A program made the position numbers and the translations under genes. From NCBI GenBank assembly GCA_028673005.1, contig CM054120.1, forward strand, positions 71,845,533 to 71,909,532: 64,000 nt of DNA. Direction: 5' to 3'. Shown piece by piece: positions 22,500-33,883 of the stretch (its first letter is position 1; each line of letters starts with the position of its first letter). This DNA is from Tanypteryx hageni (taxonomy: Eukaryota > Arthropoda > Insecta > Odonata > Petaluridae). The notes beneath the pieces are model-generated. The model ran no database searches. It saw only the letters and a program-made list of their open reading frames with translations, and was not told where the DNA came from.

Positions 22500-25410
22500 T
22501 TTGAGTCTTTAAATTTTGGTTCAAGTTGGGAGTGATGGATTTTGTCCTCTGAATTTTGAGGTTTCTGAGGTTATGTGTTACTTGTTGGTGTTATGTGTGG
22601 TGAAGAATTGGTGATCCCAGTGGATTAGGGATTGTCCAAGGAGCCATGGCTTCAACACTTGAGAAACTCCAACACTGAATTTCAGTCCATTTGCTTGGTG
22701 TGGAACCTTTCATTCCCAAAACTTACTTTGCTAAACTTATAATTTTATAATTTAACTCTGCAAAATTTGCTTTTGTTTTTAAAGCTGTGCATATGTTGCA
22801 TATTTTCTTATAATATGCTTCATTATAAATTAGATGAAAAGTAATTTGATTTAATATTTAAAGTCAGAATGCCATTTATTATTATAACTTTCTGGTGATG
22901 TGAGGTGATGTGAAGTGACAATATGTTTCTTCGACATGATGAATAACTAGCTGAGTGGTGGTCAGGTTGTCCCAAGGTTGTGGTATCCAGCCCCTTCGGC
23001 AGGACGTCTGACCATCTTGCTCTGGTAGTTTCTCCTCCCCTGTGGGGAAACTATATTTGTAATTATTATTATCACCATATGATATATGTAGAAGGTGATG
23101 TAATTTTGGAGATCTAACAGTTACGAGATGATGTGTTGCTATGATGTGAGGTGATGTAGCTACCACCAGATCAAGCCTTGGCTTGACAGAATCATATTGT
23201 CTACTTTATCTGCTGTTATTTCATAATTATATAGTTGAAATGTATATTATATAGTTGAAACAGCTTCTTTGCTGTTCTGGAATACTTAATACGTGAAATA
23301 TTATTCTGAATAAATTGTAAAAAATAATCTATTAGATCTGCATTTATGTCCAGATGCCTCATCTGATGCTTCAAATGTCTGCCTCATTAAAGCATTAATA
23401 TTAACTGTATTTAATGCCTATAAACTTTTTTTAACAACTTGTTATGTGTTTTACACAACTTTGGGACTTTCTGAATCATCATTATGATGCTGCACTTTGG
23501 GTGAAAGTTATTGCTTGGAGCAAACAAGGTTTTTTCTTTGGTGCATGAGTTGAACTGCTATTCCATTGCCTGCAATGCATTTGAAATGTTTTTGTTCTCA
23601 CGACCAAATGTTGGGATCAGTTTTGTGGTTTTGCTTGGTTGTAATAAGTGTTACTTTCGCAAAGAGAAATATCAGAATGCTTCCTGGCATTACATTTCCC
23701 TTAGTGACACCTGGGAATGAAGACAATTCCATTGGATAACTTATATAATTGCAAAATGGAATCCTTGTGTTTTAATTGTACTCCATGATGATAAGTTTTT
23801 CTTCTGTTCGATTTTTGAGCCATTCTTTTGGAGTTGCAACATGATTCTGTCTCATTGTTGCACTTGGTGATGTAATTACCAATCCAATCTTTGGTATGTT
23901 TGCTAAAATGCTTCGCAATGAAGTTAACATGTACTGATTGCATTTAAATGCTCAATTATATCTTCTTGCCAGAAATTTAAAACTGTTTAATTAACTGAGA
24001 TTGTAATCATTGGTATTTTAATGTAGAATGTTATATTGATTTATTTATTAACTATTAAGAAATATCTTGGATATAAAATGTAAAGTTCAGCTCAGTTATA
24101 ATTATTTTTGATGTTTCTTGTTTGTATTTTGATGGTGTAACAGGTCCACAAGCCTGTTTTTTAGAATGTATAATCATCTTATTGAGATGGTGTTTTTAAT
24201 TTAATGCCAATGATGATAACGAAGAAATGGTTTTTTCTCTCTGTTGCTTGTTGAACAAGTTTAAGGTCTTGATTATTGCAAAATTTAATGCCATATGTTA
24301 AGGTTCAACATTACATTTATCATTTTGTGAATTTGGTTTGACGTTAAAGGTACATTGAATATACTATACTGGTGATGTATCGATAAAATATGCATTATTG
24401 GCCATTTTAGCCATTGAATTATTTTTTACAATGACTTGATAGTGAATTGGAACTTTGTAATGTCAAAGGCATTTTTAAAGAAAGCACTTTGTGGTTAATG
24501 TGTAAATGTTACTGCAATACTCTGTCAGACTTTGTTTTTTTCACTGCTTGAAATACTTGTTTTAATTATGTACCTTCAGTGTTATAAATTTTTGTAAAAT
24601 TTCCTTTTAGGAAAATATTTTACTTTTATGCAGTGTCAGTTGGATATACTTCATTTCAGGGAATAATTATTTATGTTAATCAACTTGACTTTCACATTTC
24701 ATTAGTATATTTTGGTTTTAGGGATGACATCATTTGATTTTGGATTGTTTTGTTATTCATACATTATTCATTGGACAGACATTGTAGAAATGTGTTGGAT
24801 AGCATTCCTAGCATTCATGGTGGCGAGCATCGTTATTTCATTTGTTTTGAATCAACATGTTTTGGTATTTGTAATTACTTTGCTATATTACCATTTTTGT
24901 GTATTGATTTTTCATTATTTGGACAAAATGGTAATTTTCGAGTTAGAGATGATTTGTAAAAGTTTTCCAATTTGATTTTGTCACTTCTTCTTTGTGAACA
25001 TTTTTCTAAATCTCCTGTTAGTGAAAATTTATATTCTTTTGCTTGTCAGAGAGGCTTTTATATACCGTGGAATGCTTTCACACAACATTTATGTTTTATA
25101 GTACTGGGATTCCACAATGAAATCATTGTGTTTAATAGTTTTGAAATTAGTTGTTCAATTTTTATGAAAAGGCTTTTAAAAGTTCCTGTTTGTGAAAGTC
25201 CATATTCTTGTTCAGCATTATATGTTTATCAGAACAACATTTCTAAACTGTATGCTTTTACGCAAGCATCGAATGTTTTATGGTTGGGTATTCCATAGTG
25301 AATGCAGTGTGTGTGTAATATATGTTGAATTGTATTGCCAACATAAATATAACCACACCTGTTTTATTTGGTGGAGATCTTTCCGAGATTATTGGAAATG
25401 ACCCATGTTA
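22500..25410. repeat. Diverged tandem duplication, copy B (non-coding)
   Basis: Second copy of the blocks listed for copy A, with about 1.7 kb of extra sequence between its first and second block. Within that extra part, 22895-23190 contains repeated GTGATGTGAGGTGATGT phrases bracketing a GC-richer core (CCAGCCCCTTCGGCAGGACG), which looks like a separate short insertion of unknown type. Confidence 0.7.
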
Positions 25411-26239
25411 AAACTTCTGCATTGCTCCCTTTTGGTACAGAATTTATTTAATTTTTATCAGGAAGCCAGCCTATTTGGTTGTGTTTGTGTCAATTTTTTA
25501 GTGGAGGTGTAGGTATTGGATTTTAATTTTTTAAATGTATTGATGAATATGTACTTAACCCGATGAAGATGCTGTGTGCAGCTAGAACTAACGTTGCAAT
25601 GTGTTAACTATATTGTTGTTTGTTTTAAATTGCTTATATTCATTTTTTACATTTGTTTCATTTAAATAAATATGTATTTAATGATGTGCATATTCATTTT
25701 TATGAATGTTAGCATTCTACAAGATGTCGTAATGGAATTTTTGGAACTTAGGTTTTTGTATAAAGGATTCATGCCGGAGCTTACAAGAGAAGCTTCATAA
25801 GTACTACATGGTGAAATAAGTACAGCTGGCTTCCCCTGGCATTGGGGTGTTTATATTTGTACTGTGTATCCATGTAATTTTTGTTCTGGGGGATTATTAT
25901 CTTTTTGGATTTTTTTGCTATTGAAATTCCTGCAACCCTGAAAAGTGGTTTTCCGAATGAAGGTCTAATTTGTCTATTACATTGAGAATTAAGGGTTCTT
26001 TTGGTTATTTCTATTGATAACGTTGTTGGAGGTCTGTATGGAAAGGCACTTGATGCTTTCCTTGTAAACAGGATGTTTGGCCAAATGATGTTCTTATACA
26101 GCTAATGAATTTGACTCTTAATAACATCATGCATTTATTTCTCATTTTATGTTTTCTATCATTTGGTGAGTTTTTGTCATAACCAACAGAAACTGTCTCA
26201 ATGAGAGCCTTTCTATTTGTATGTCATTGCTACCTTGTT
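25411..26239. other. Region without a gene; hammerhead-like phrase near 25560
   Basis: CCGATGAAGATGCTGTGTGC at 25560 is followed by AGCTAGAACTAACGTTG. The GATGCTGTGTGCAGC hairpin next to a GAAC phrase resembles the degenerate hammerhead motif found in Penelope-like elements, but the invariant GAAA is not intact. Nothing else was recognised. Confidence 0.35.
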
Positions 26240-26706
26240 ATAGACAATATTTTCTGAGGACTTATTTCAACATACCGTTTCTTCCCAGAGTTTAAGGCGT
26301 TTATTGTCTCTTTTTCTCTTATTCCTCTAATTAAGCTTCTCTCGTCAAATACTCGATTCAAAATATTATTTGTCCAACTAGTTTTCTACAGTGTATGACA
26401 GCTGCATCCTGGAAGTCTCTTAAAAGCTGTTATATGAAATATCCTCAATGGTTGCATTCACAGTTTGTGTGACACCATCGCAATAATATTTCCATTTCCA
26501 CAAAATATGGTGAATGCATCACTAACCTTGCTTCCAATCAGTTCTTCTGTCTTTGTTCTCCATAGAATGTGCTTACACATTCTCCACCGAGGTTGCTCTT
26601 CATGGTGATTGTTATGTTTGACTTGCAGCAACAATGTCCAATATAATCCCTTTCTCAGATATTTGTCATCATAATGACAACAAATATTGCAGTGAGCAAC
26701 ATAATG
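26240..26706 (-). pseudogene. Unassigned coding-like stretch, possibly LINE-derived
   Basis: One minus-strand frame stays open for about 155 codons with only two stops (26458-26460 and one about 24 codons later), far better than its AT-rich surroundings. Phrases include WRMCKHILWRTKTEELIGSK and SWTNNILNRVFDERSLIRGI. The second loosely resembles the region after the RT in RTE-type LINEs (SW...NEEVL.RV.E.R.L...I). There is no ATG at the head. I do not recognise the first half. Confidence 0.3.
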
Positions 26707-28140
26707 TTAAAGATAAATTTCTCTGAAGACCAGAGATCTACTCTTACCATGAATGTATTCCAAGAATATTTATACAAGTGGGTGGTGATGTATTACCCTG
26801 CATATGCCATCTTTTCCGATTTTCTATGCTTCACTTGTTTACTTTAGTTTGTTTCCCTTTATTACCTCTTTTTATTGTGGCATCAGTTGGTGGTTGTGAC
26901 ATCAACCCTATTTAATTTATAAATATTAAGTGGTTTTCTGATGTTATAAGGACAAGTATATCTATTTGTCAGAATAAATCAGAATGAATAATTTAGTGAT
27001 TTTTCATGTATAGAAAATGTGAAATGTTTTGAGGAGAGTAGTAAATAGATTATTATATTGTCATTCATAAGGTTGACATTACTCTTAAAAGTTAATTATA
27101 AAAATTAAATGTATATTTTACATTTAATTTTTAACTAATCTTGCGAGAGCAAAGTTGAAAAAGATATTATTAAAGCTGTAAGTAGCTCACCTATGAAGAG
27201 CAGCTGCCAGAATGAATTTGCTTACTGAAAAGGTGCAGCAATAGAAGAGGAGATACAGCTTTGGAATCGGAGCTTATGTTTATTTTAGCTGTTGTTTTGG
27301 TACTGTATTCTGAAGAAAAGTCTTTCCAATTTTCTGTTTTGTAATCTATTAAAACATCAAACTTGATCCCATCCATGAAAGTGTGGTTTGTTGATTGCAT
27401 CCACATAACTAACAGGAAATGGGATGAAATGAACTCTTATTTCTTCCTTATTTCACTCACTTGGAAAGTATTGGAATAATCTCAATCTCCAAATCAAATT
27501 CAAGAACTTATGCAATTCAATGAATGGCTTTCCACCATTTATGTCAATATCAATCCCAAACATTTATAAATTCAATTTGTTAGAATGAAGTGTAAACTTG
27601 CTTCAGAAAATGTGAGGGTGATATAAAATGACATCACTTGTTCTTAAAATCTTCAGTTGTATTTATCTTCTTTGAAAGATGTCTCAAACAGGATATTTAA
27701 CCCTATTTAGACAAGCAAATCTTTCCATATTTCTGTTTTGGCACCAATTTGAACTTTGGCAACTTTGCATTTACAGTGTGGTAACCTGTTTGCCTGTGGT
27801 GTTCCTAGAGGTGTTGCCTGTCACTTTTAAATGATGCTTTGTCTTAAGGATGCCGTTGAAATTTTCTATTATGGCCTCCATTTTAGCTTAAAACATTTCT
27901 TATTATATCAAAAGATGGTTTGTGTTTATAGGTACATATTTGATGAAGCTGTATAAATGCAAATGAAAACATAAATAGTAAAACTTGTGTATATCAGATT
28001 ATGGCATTATCCCTGAAAGTGACTAATGTATTGCTATTAAATTCCATCTACAGTTGCAGTTGTTTGTTTATTATTGCACTGAAGCAAAATTTTTATGAAT
28101 AATTCTGTAGAATGAGATTCCACTTAATTACGTTGTTATG
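26707..28140. other. AT-rich region without a recognisable gene
   Basis: Stop-dense; the 71-codon minus frame at 27191-27406 matches nothing I know. Confidence 0.5.
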
Positions 28141-28149
28141 ATCTGTGGA

Positions 28150-28545
28150 GGATTTTACCATAGCTTACAAGAGTCAACACAGTTTGAAAAATTTTCTGGG
28201 CAACACAAAAGACAAAACAAATTTTAGACAAGTCAGGAATTTACAAAATTCAATGCTCTCATTGTCCCAAACAGTACATAGGCCAAACTAGGAGAAAGCT
28301 GGTCACTCGCATCAAGGAACACTTAGCCCACTATAAATAAAACTGATTTGAGAAATCCAGTGTCGCTAATCATATTTTCGAAACCGGCCACAGCATTCAA
28401 TTAAAGGACTTACAACTCGTAATCTCATCTAATAGCTCTTTAAATTCCCTAGAAAACCTTCACATTTATAAGAATCGTGATACATTGATGAACAGTGACA
28501 CTGACTTTAACAAGACACTTTACAGACTTATTGACCAGAGATAAT
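28150..28545 (+). pseudogene. Penelope-like element, C-terminal GIY-YIG endonuclease
   Basis: After a linker reading YKSQHSLKNFLGNTKDKTNF the frame shifts to SGIYKIQCSHCPKQYIGQT, a GIY-YIG nuclease start in the form used by Penelope-like retroelements, including the Cys pair of their nuclease. RRKLVTRIKEHLAHYK follows, then two stops, then SVANHIFETGHSIQ and LYRLIDQR, which fit the rest of the domain. In these elements the nuclease lies C-terminal to the reverse transcriptase; the RT that should precede it is missing. This is therefore the tail of one copy placed just upstream of the head of another. Confidence 0.8.
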
Positions 28546-29214
28546 ACACATGCGCCTCTGTTGTTTCGTTTTTCTTTTGTTCTCATTCCACCCGTGCTTT
28601 TTGTCTTTCTTTTGCCTTTCGTTCTTTCTCCACCCTTGGTCTCTCCACTCCGGCACAGTCGCCTTTGGTCGCTGTCGAAGGAACGTTGCCTTTGAAGATG
28701 CCCACTTAGTGGGCGAAACGCATCGGACTATTACTACTTGTTTTTTGGCTGGAGTTTTTAACTTTCATTCAGTTTACGCCAAAAAGTTTTTTGAGCCATC
28801 TTTGAATATTACGAGCTGTTCTGGCTCCTTGGCTTATGTGGTTTCTTGGCAGACGTGGGGGTCTGTCAATCTCTTGTTTCGTCAGGCAATTCCTTGAACC
28901 CTTGATCGGCTTTGGGCCATTGTGGTATCTTGGCAGACGTGGGGGTCTGTCAATCTCTTTTTGGTATCCGTCAGAGAGTTTTGTCCTCCTGCACGGCTCG
29001 CTCGATCCCACAGCAACGCTCGACTGGTTCGATCACGCTTTGCGATCGTCCTATTTATTTACGTTTACGTTTTTTTTTCGTACACGATTGCGGCCACGCC
29101 CGCACTGTCAGTTTTATCTTTTAAGTGTTTTATTACTTGCTCCTATAATTCTTTTCTATTCTTGACTAAGTTTTTTCAACGTTGCCTACTTTTACTTTCC
29201 ATTTTATCGAGAGA
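28546..29214 (+). repeat. Penelope-like element pLTR/leader region
   Basis: Sits between the nuclease tail of one copy and the start codon of the next, the usual place of the pLTR. It is GC-richer than its flanks and pyrimidine-rich at 28560-28660. The phrase CTTGGCAGACGTGGGGGTCT occurs twice (28846 and 28930), an 84-bp spaced direct duplication. A hairpin followed by GAAAC at 28700-28719 is described separately. Confidence 0.65.
28692..28728 (+). ncRNA. Hammerhead-ribozyme-like remnant in the pLTR
   Basis: A perfect 6-bp hairpin GCCCAC-TTA-GTGGGC (28700-28714) is followed directly by GAAAC and preceded by TTGAAGAT. This is the stem II plus GAAA layout of hammerhead ribozymes known from Penelope-like elements. 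The invariant CUGAUGA box is degenerate here (TTGAAGA), so self-cleavage is unlikely. Confidence 0.45.
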
Positions 29215-30028
29215 CATGTCGCAGTTCAGTGATTATTCTTTTAATTTACGGACTAAAGAGCTAAATCGGTTCCACAATTTACACACAAGGATTAATAATA
29301 TAGGAGCTGATATCTATTTTGTAAAACAATGCAAGGAACACCATATAACCCCTAAATTCATGGACATTTTTAAGAAAATAACAAAGAACCACATCACACA
29401 GAAAGTACAGCAAATAACCACTAACACTCGGTTGCAATTGGAAATTAAAAATCTTTATGCCAAAAGAAGTTACCTCGAAATAGAGGCCTACAACTTACAT
29501 TTAAAAATAACCAAACACTTAGACGAGGTCGGCTTTGAAGCCTGGAATAACTTTGAACAGAGGATGCATGAGACCAATAACCTTAAGTTCCACAAGAAAA
29601 AATCAACACTAGACCATAAACTAAAGATACTACTCCAAAAATACAATGTCAACACAAAAAACAAAATTAAAACAAGAGATAAAACCACACAAAGATTTGA
29701 ATTTGTAGAAAACTTGTCTCAAACTTCCTTCTCTAATGAAGAATTGTCTCTCTAGAATTTGGGTTTAAAGTTTGCCTTTCCTCCAAGAAAACCTCCGATA
29801 GAAGAAATTGTCACAGACATCGAGAGTTCCATTGAATTCCTTGATGAAAATTCCAAAAGCTACATCAGACAAAATTGTGCCATACAACTAAAAGACAACA
29901 TTAACAAGTGCACAACTCCCAATTCTAAACCAATATACAAAACTATCAAACAACTTAAAGAAAAAGACTGCTTTTATATCAAAGCCGATAAATGCAACAA
30001 ACTAGTAATTATGGATAAAACAATATTT
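29215..30028 (+). pseudogene. Penelope-like element ORF, N-terminal part and RT start
   Basis: From the ATG at 29215 (MSQFSDYSFNLRTKEL) about 180 residues of Lys- and Asn-rich helical sequence precede the conserved block FVENLSQTSFSNEELSL, one TAG at 29753, then NLGLKFAFPPRKPP, DIESSIEFLD, and IKADKCNKLVIMDKT, which are the N-terminal and first RT motifs of Penelope-like elements. The frame is the same on both sides of the TAG, so only one nonsense change separates them. Homology stops near 30028, where a LINE begins, before the catalytic palm. The earlier in-frame ATG at 28922 lies in the pLTR and is not a credible start. Confidence 0.85.
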
Positions 30029-30034
30029 AAGCCC

Positions 30035-32521
30035 CATTGTTTAATTTATCTGTTCATGAAGAACTCTGTGGCAGCGATCACTTTCCAATTATTATTACTA
30101 AGCGTAGTAATAATTGTGATTTTACTCGACATGGGAATTGGCTCTTGAAGAAGGCCAATTGGCCAGTTTTTAAAAATAACCTAAAATTTAACTTTGATCA
30201 CACTCTTGATGGCATACGTAATATGGAACTACTCATGGAAGATATAACATCAGCAGCTATCAAAAGTATCCCCCGGTCCTCAGGTAAAATGCGGCATGCT
30301 CATGTTCCTTGATGGAATGAGGAATGTGCCGAGGCAATCCGAAGGCGAATGAAGGCCCTACGATTATTTCAGAGGTACCCAACAAGTACAAACTTGGCAG
30401 CCTTTAGATGGTTAAGGGCGAAGGCCCGGCAAACAATTAAGGATGCTAAAAAGGTCTCCTGGATGAAATATGTAACTTCCATAAACCACAGAACACCAAT
30501 AGCACAGATCTGGTCAAAGGTGAGAAGTATCTCAGGCTTAGGACATGTATCTCCAGTCACTGCCCTGGAAATAGGAGGCCGCATAGAAACATCCATGCCA
30601 AAAATTGTTGAAGCTTTTGGCCTTTAATATGCTGATATTAGCAGCACAGCAAATTACGATCGGGCTTTCTTAACCATCAAACGCAATGCGGAGCGTTGCA
30701 GCCTTGACTTTGAGGGAGGTAGCAATGCTGATCCATACAATGATGCCTTCTCGTTATGGGAGTTAACCTCCGCTATCAAGGAAACCAAGGATTCCAGCCC
30801 AGGAGTAGACGAGATCCACAATGCTTTCCTCCGCAACCACCCAATTTCGAGTTTAAGGAATTTATTAGACACCTTTAACCAGATTTGGAGTGAAGAAAGT
30901 TTCCCGGTAGGCTGGCGTGAATCCATTGTGATTCCAATCCCTAAACCGGGCAGGGAAAAGAAAGTTACTTCGAACTTCTGTCCTATATCCCTTACTAGCT
31001 GCCTGTGCAAGCTAATGGAAAGAATGGTTAATAGACGGCTGATTTGGTTCCTTGAGTGCCGAAACCTCTTTTCAAACACCCAGTGTGGCTTCCGACGTGG
31101 AAGATCCACAACGGACCATTTAGTTCGAATTGACAACTTTATCCAGGAGGCCTTCCTCCTGGGCCAGCATGTAATAGCCGTATTCTTTGATATTGAAAAG
31201 GCATATGATAAGACATGGCGGCACAAGGTATTAAAGACTTAACACGACTGGGGATTTCGCGGTAATCCTCCAATTTTCATTCGCAACTTCTCAGCAAACC
31301 GTGTATTCAGGGTACGAATTGGCAAGTGTTTATAACGCCCCTTTAACTTGGAGAATGGTGTGCCTCAAGCGTCACACTCTTCGCGATTGCCATTAATGAC
31401 GTTGTCAGGTGTATTACATCCCCGGTGTTGGCAATGTTATATGTCGACGATCTGGCAATATTTTGCCTATCTGTGAAACTGAGGTCTGCAGAGCATCAAA
31501 TTCAGTTGACGCTGAACCGCCTCAAACATTGGGCTCAATCTAATGGCTTCAATTTCTCCAAGGAGAAGACCAAATGCATACATTTTTACAGGGGCAGAGG
31601 CATGTATCCTCGACCTAGTTTGCGCCTTGGACGAACACCTCTAAAATTTGTTGAGACCATCCGATTTCTTGGTTTGGTGTTTGACAGGAAATTGAACTGG
31701 CGGCTCACATCTGCAGTCTTAAAGATAAGTGTTTACGATCACTAAATATTTTAATATTTTTAACTAATTCAAATTGGGGCGCAGACCGCACATCAATGCT
31801 TCTGCTTTACAGAGCGTTAATACGGTCTAAACTTGATTACGGGTCCATTATCTACGCCTCAGGAAGGGTATCATACCTACGACCACTTTCGACCGTTCAT
31901 AATTTAGGACTCCGTCTGGCTACTGGAGCATTCAGAACCAGTCCGGTACAAAGTATTTATTGTGAAGCAAGTGAACCTCCTCTGGAGACATGCCGAAAGA
32001 TTTTAACCTTTAATTATGCAGCGAAAGTTTTGTCTTGGAGGACACATCCTTGTTTTGATATTATTTTTAGTCCGTGTTTTATGGATGTTTTTAATCATCG
32101 ACCCAGAGTAACTCTACCATTAGGGGTACGCTTTCACAATTTTATTAATGAGACTGGTTTTACTCTACCGGATATGTATCCTAGTGGTTTTATAAAAATG
32201 CCACCATTGCAGGTTCCACAACCCAAGGTTTTATTTAATATGACAAGGTACTCTAGGGCCGACACTAACCCTTCTGTTTTTGTTAATATCCTGAACGAAA
32301 TGCTTGCATCAAAACCGGGCATTATCCTCATCTATACAGACGGCTCTAAGACGAAGGAGGCCTGCGGATGTGCTGCTACATCTACTGCTCTGGGAACCAG
32401 AAAGGTGAAGCTGCACCCGAGGTGTAGCATATTCACAGCAGAGCTTATTGCATTAAAAACTGCCTTGGAGATGATCAAGTCAAGAAACATATCATATTTG
32501 ATATGTTCTGACTCAAGAAGT
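30035..32521 (+). pseudogene. I/Jockey-type LINE: endonuclease end, reverse transcriptase, RNase H
   Basis: Begins in the last endonuclease motif (CGSDHFPIII) and runs through a linker (WNEECAEAIRRRMKALRLFQ) into the RT. RT blocks: DSSPGVDEIHNAFLRNHP, WRESIVIPIPKPG, NFCPISLTSCLCKLMERMV, CGFRRGRSTTDHLVRIDNF, VIAVFFDIEKAYDKTW (first catalytic Asp), NGVPQAS, MLYVDDLAIFC (catalytic Asp pair), then FSKEKTKCIHF and RFLGLVFDRKLNW. RNase H follows: IYTDGSKTKEA, FTAELIALKTALEMI and ICSDSRSA carry its Asp, Glu and Asp. The frame is cut there by the start of the macrosatellite. Stops and frame changes near 30310, 30625, 31240, 31335 and 31740 make it inactive. Endonuclease N-terminus and any ORF1 are missing. 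Confidence 0.9.
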
Positions 32522-33085
32522 GCCGGTAATCTTCCAAAAAGGCTTTATTTCCAGTCATGATCTAATCTCTTCCCCATGACTTCCACCCATCCTCGACACA
32601 CAACATTGTCTTTAATCCCGCATTTCCACTGCCCCTCGCAAAGTACCTCTCGCCAATCTTTGCCATCATCACATGACCAGCCCTTACCATTGGCTTCCTC
32701 GAGTGGCTTCATTGGCATGGCTCCGGCAGAAATTCCCACACTTGCGGCTCCAGTGTTAACCGATACGAGGCAGGAATTATCATATAGCCAAGATTACATA
32801 ATGCAGCCAAAGGCAGGTGGCCAGCTAGCAGAAAGTGCTGCCTCCACTACAGGAAAATTACAAACCGAAGTTGTAAATGCAATTTATTGAATTCAAGTCT
32901 AACTGAAGGTAATATATATAACGGAAGAGATTTTAGTACTCATCACTGTGATGTATTGTGTACACAGTTCCTCCTCTAATTTTATAGGACGATGAATGGG
33001 CTAGAACGAATAAACAAAGCATGAGTAACACATTAGGAGCTGTAGATGAAAGTAAACTAATATATAACTTAAAAAAGAATATTAT
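32522..33085. repeat. Unassigned first module of the repeat unit (representative copy)
   Basis: About 560 bp present at the head of all twelve units and in none of the neighbouring elements. It opens GCCGGTAATCTTCCAAAAAG, has a GC-richer centre and turns AT-rich after AATTCAAGTCTAACTGAAG. Both strands stay open in part: plus strand ends QPKAGGQLAES..NAIY, minus strand contains GISAGAMPMKPLEEANGKGW. I recognise neither. A CGAATAAAC phrase near 33008 could be a poly(A) signal, which would suit a transcribed 3' end, but this is speculative. Confidence 0.7.
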
Positions 33086-33883
33086 CCTCCATTAACCACA
33101 TGACTCCAGTTGCACAGGTCTGGAATAGGGTTAATAAGATCTCAGGCAAATACCACTCTACAAGCATGCCAAGTCTAGCGATTGGAAGCCAACTTATAAC
33201 ATCTTCTGTTGCCATTGGCGAAGCATTAGGCCTCCATTATGCCAAGGTTAGCAGCACGGCCGAGCACGATCCTTCTTTTAATCGAATCAAAGAGAGAATG
33301 GAAAGAACTGTACTAAACCTTGGCAAAATCAGCAGTCCAGCATCATCCAATGAACCTTTTTCACAGTGGGAGTTGAAGTCAATGATTGGGGATGTTAAGG
33401 ATTCTTGTCCTGGCTTGGACAGTATCCATAATGCCTTCCTCAAACTTCTGCCCATAGATGCCGAACAGGGCCTACTGAAAACACTCAATAACTTTGGGCT
33501 GAGGGAGCTTTCCCTGAATCATTGCGGGAATCGGCAATTGTCCCTATCCCTAAATAGGGAAAGGTCAATAGCCAGCCATCCAGCTATACCGCAATCTCCT
33601 TGACCAGCTGCCTGTGCAAACTGATGGAGATAATGGTCAACGGACGTCTAGTTTGGTGCTTTGTCAGCAGCAACCTTATCTCAAATGTCCAGTGTGGTTT
33701 ATGACGTAGCAGGTCTACAGTGAACCTTTCTTACAGTGGGAGTTGAAGTCAGTGATTGGGGACGTTAAGGATTCTTGTCCTGGCTTGAACAGTATCCGTA
33801 ATGCCTTCCTCAAACATCGGCCCATAGATGCCGGACAGGACCTACTGAACACCCTCAATCAACTTTGGGCAGAGGGAGCTCTC
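33086..33883 (+). pseudogene. I/Jockey-type LINE RT fragment in L1, with internal repeat
   Basis: Reads MTPVAQVWNRVNKISG, then IGSQLITSSVAIGEALGLHY, SQWELKSMIGDVKDSCPGLD, and after stops ISLTSCLCKLMEIMVNGRLV and a final CGL*RSRSTV. It corresponds to the linker and first RT blocks of the LINE at 30035-32521 but belongs to a clearly different family (roughly 30% nucleotide difference by eye). At 33720 it jumps back: 33719-33883 repeats the segment seen at 33348-33512 in a diverged version (EPFLQWELKSVIGDVKDSCP). No catalytic palm. Confidence 0.85.

Noticed and set aside
28922..29214. Upstream ATG as the start of the Penelope-like protein
   Set aside because: The stretch is leader/pLTR sequence with an internal duplication; protein-like composition begins at the ATG at 29215.
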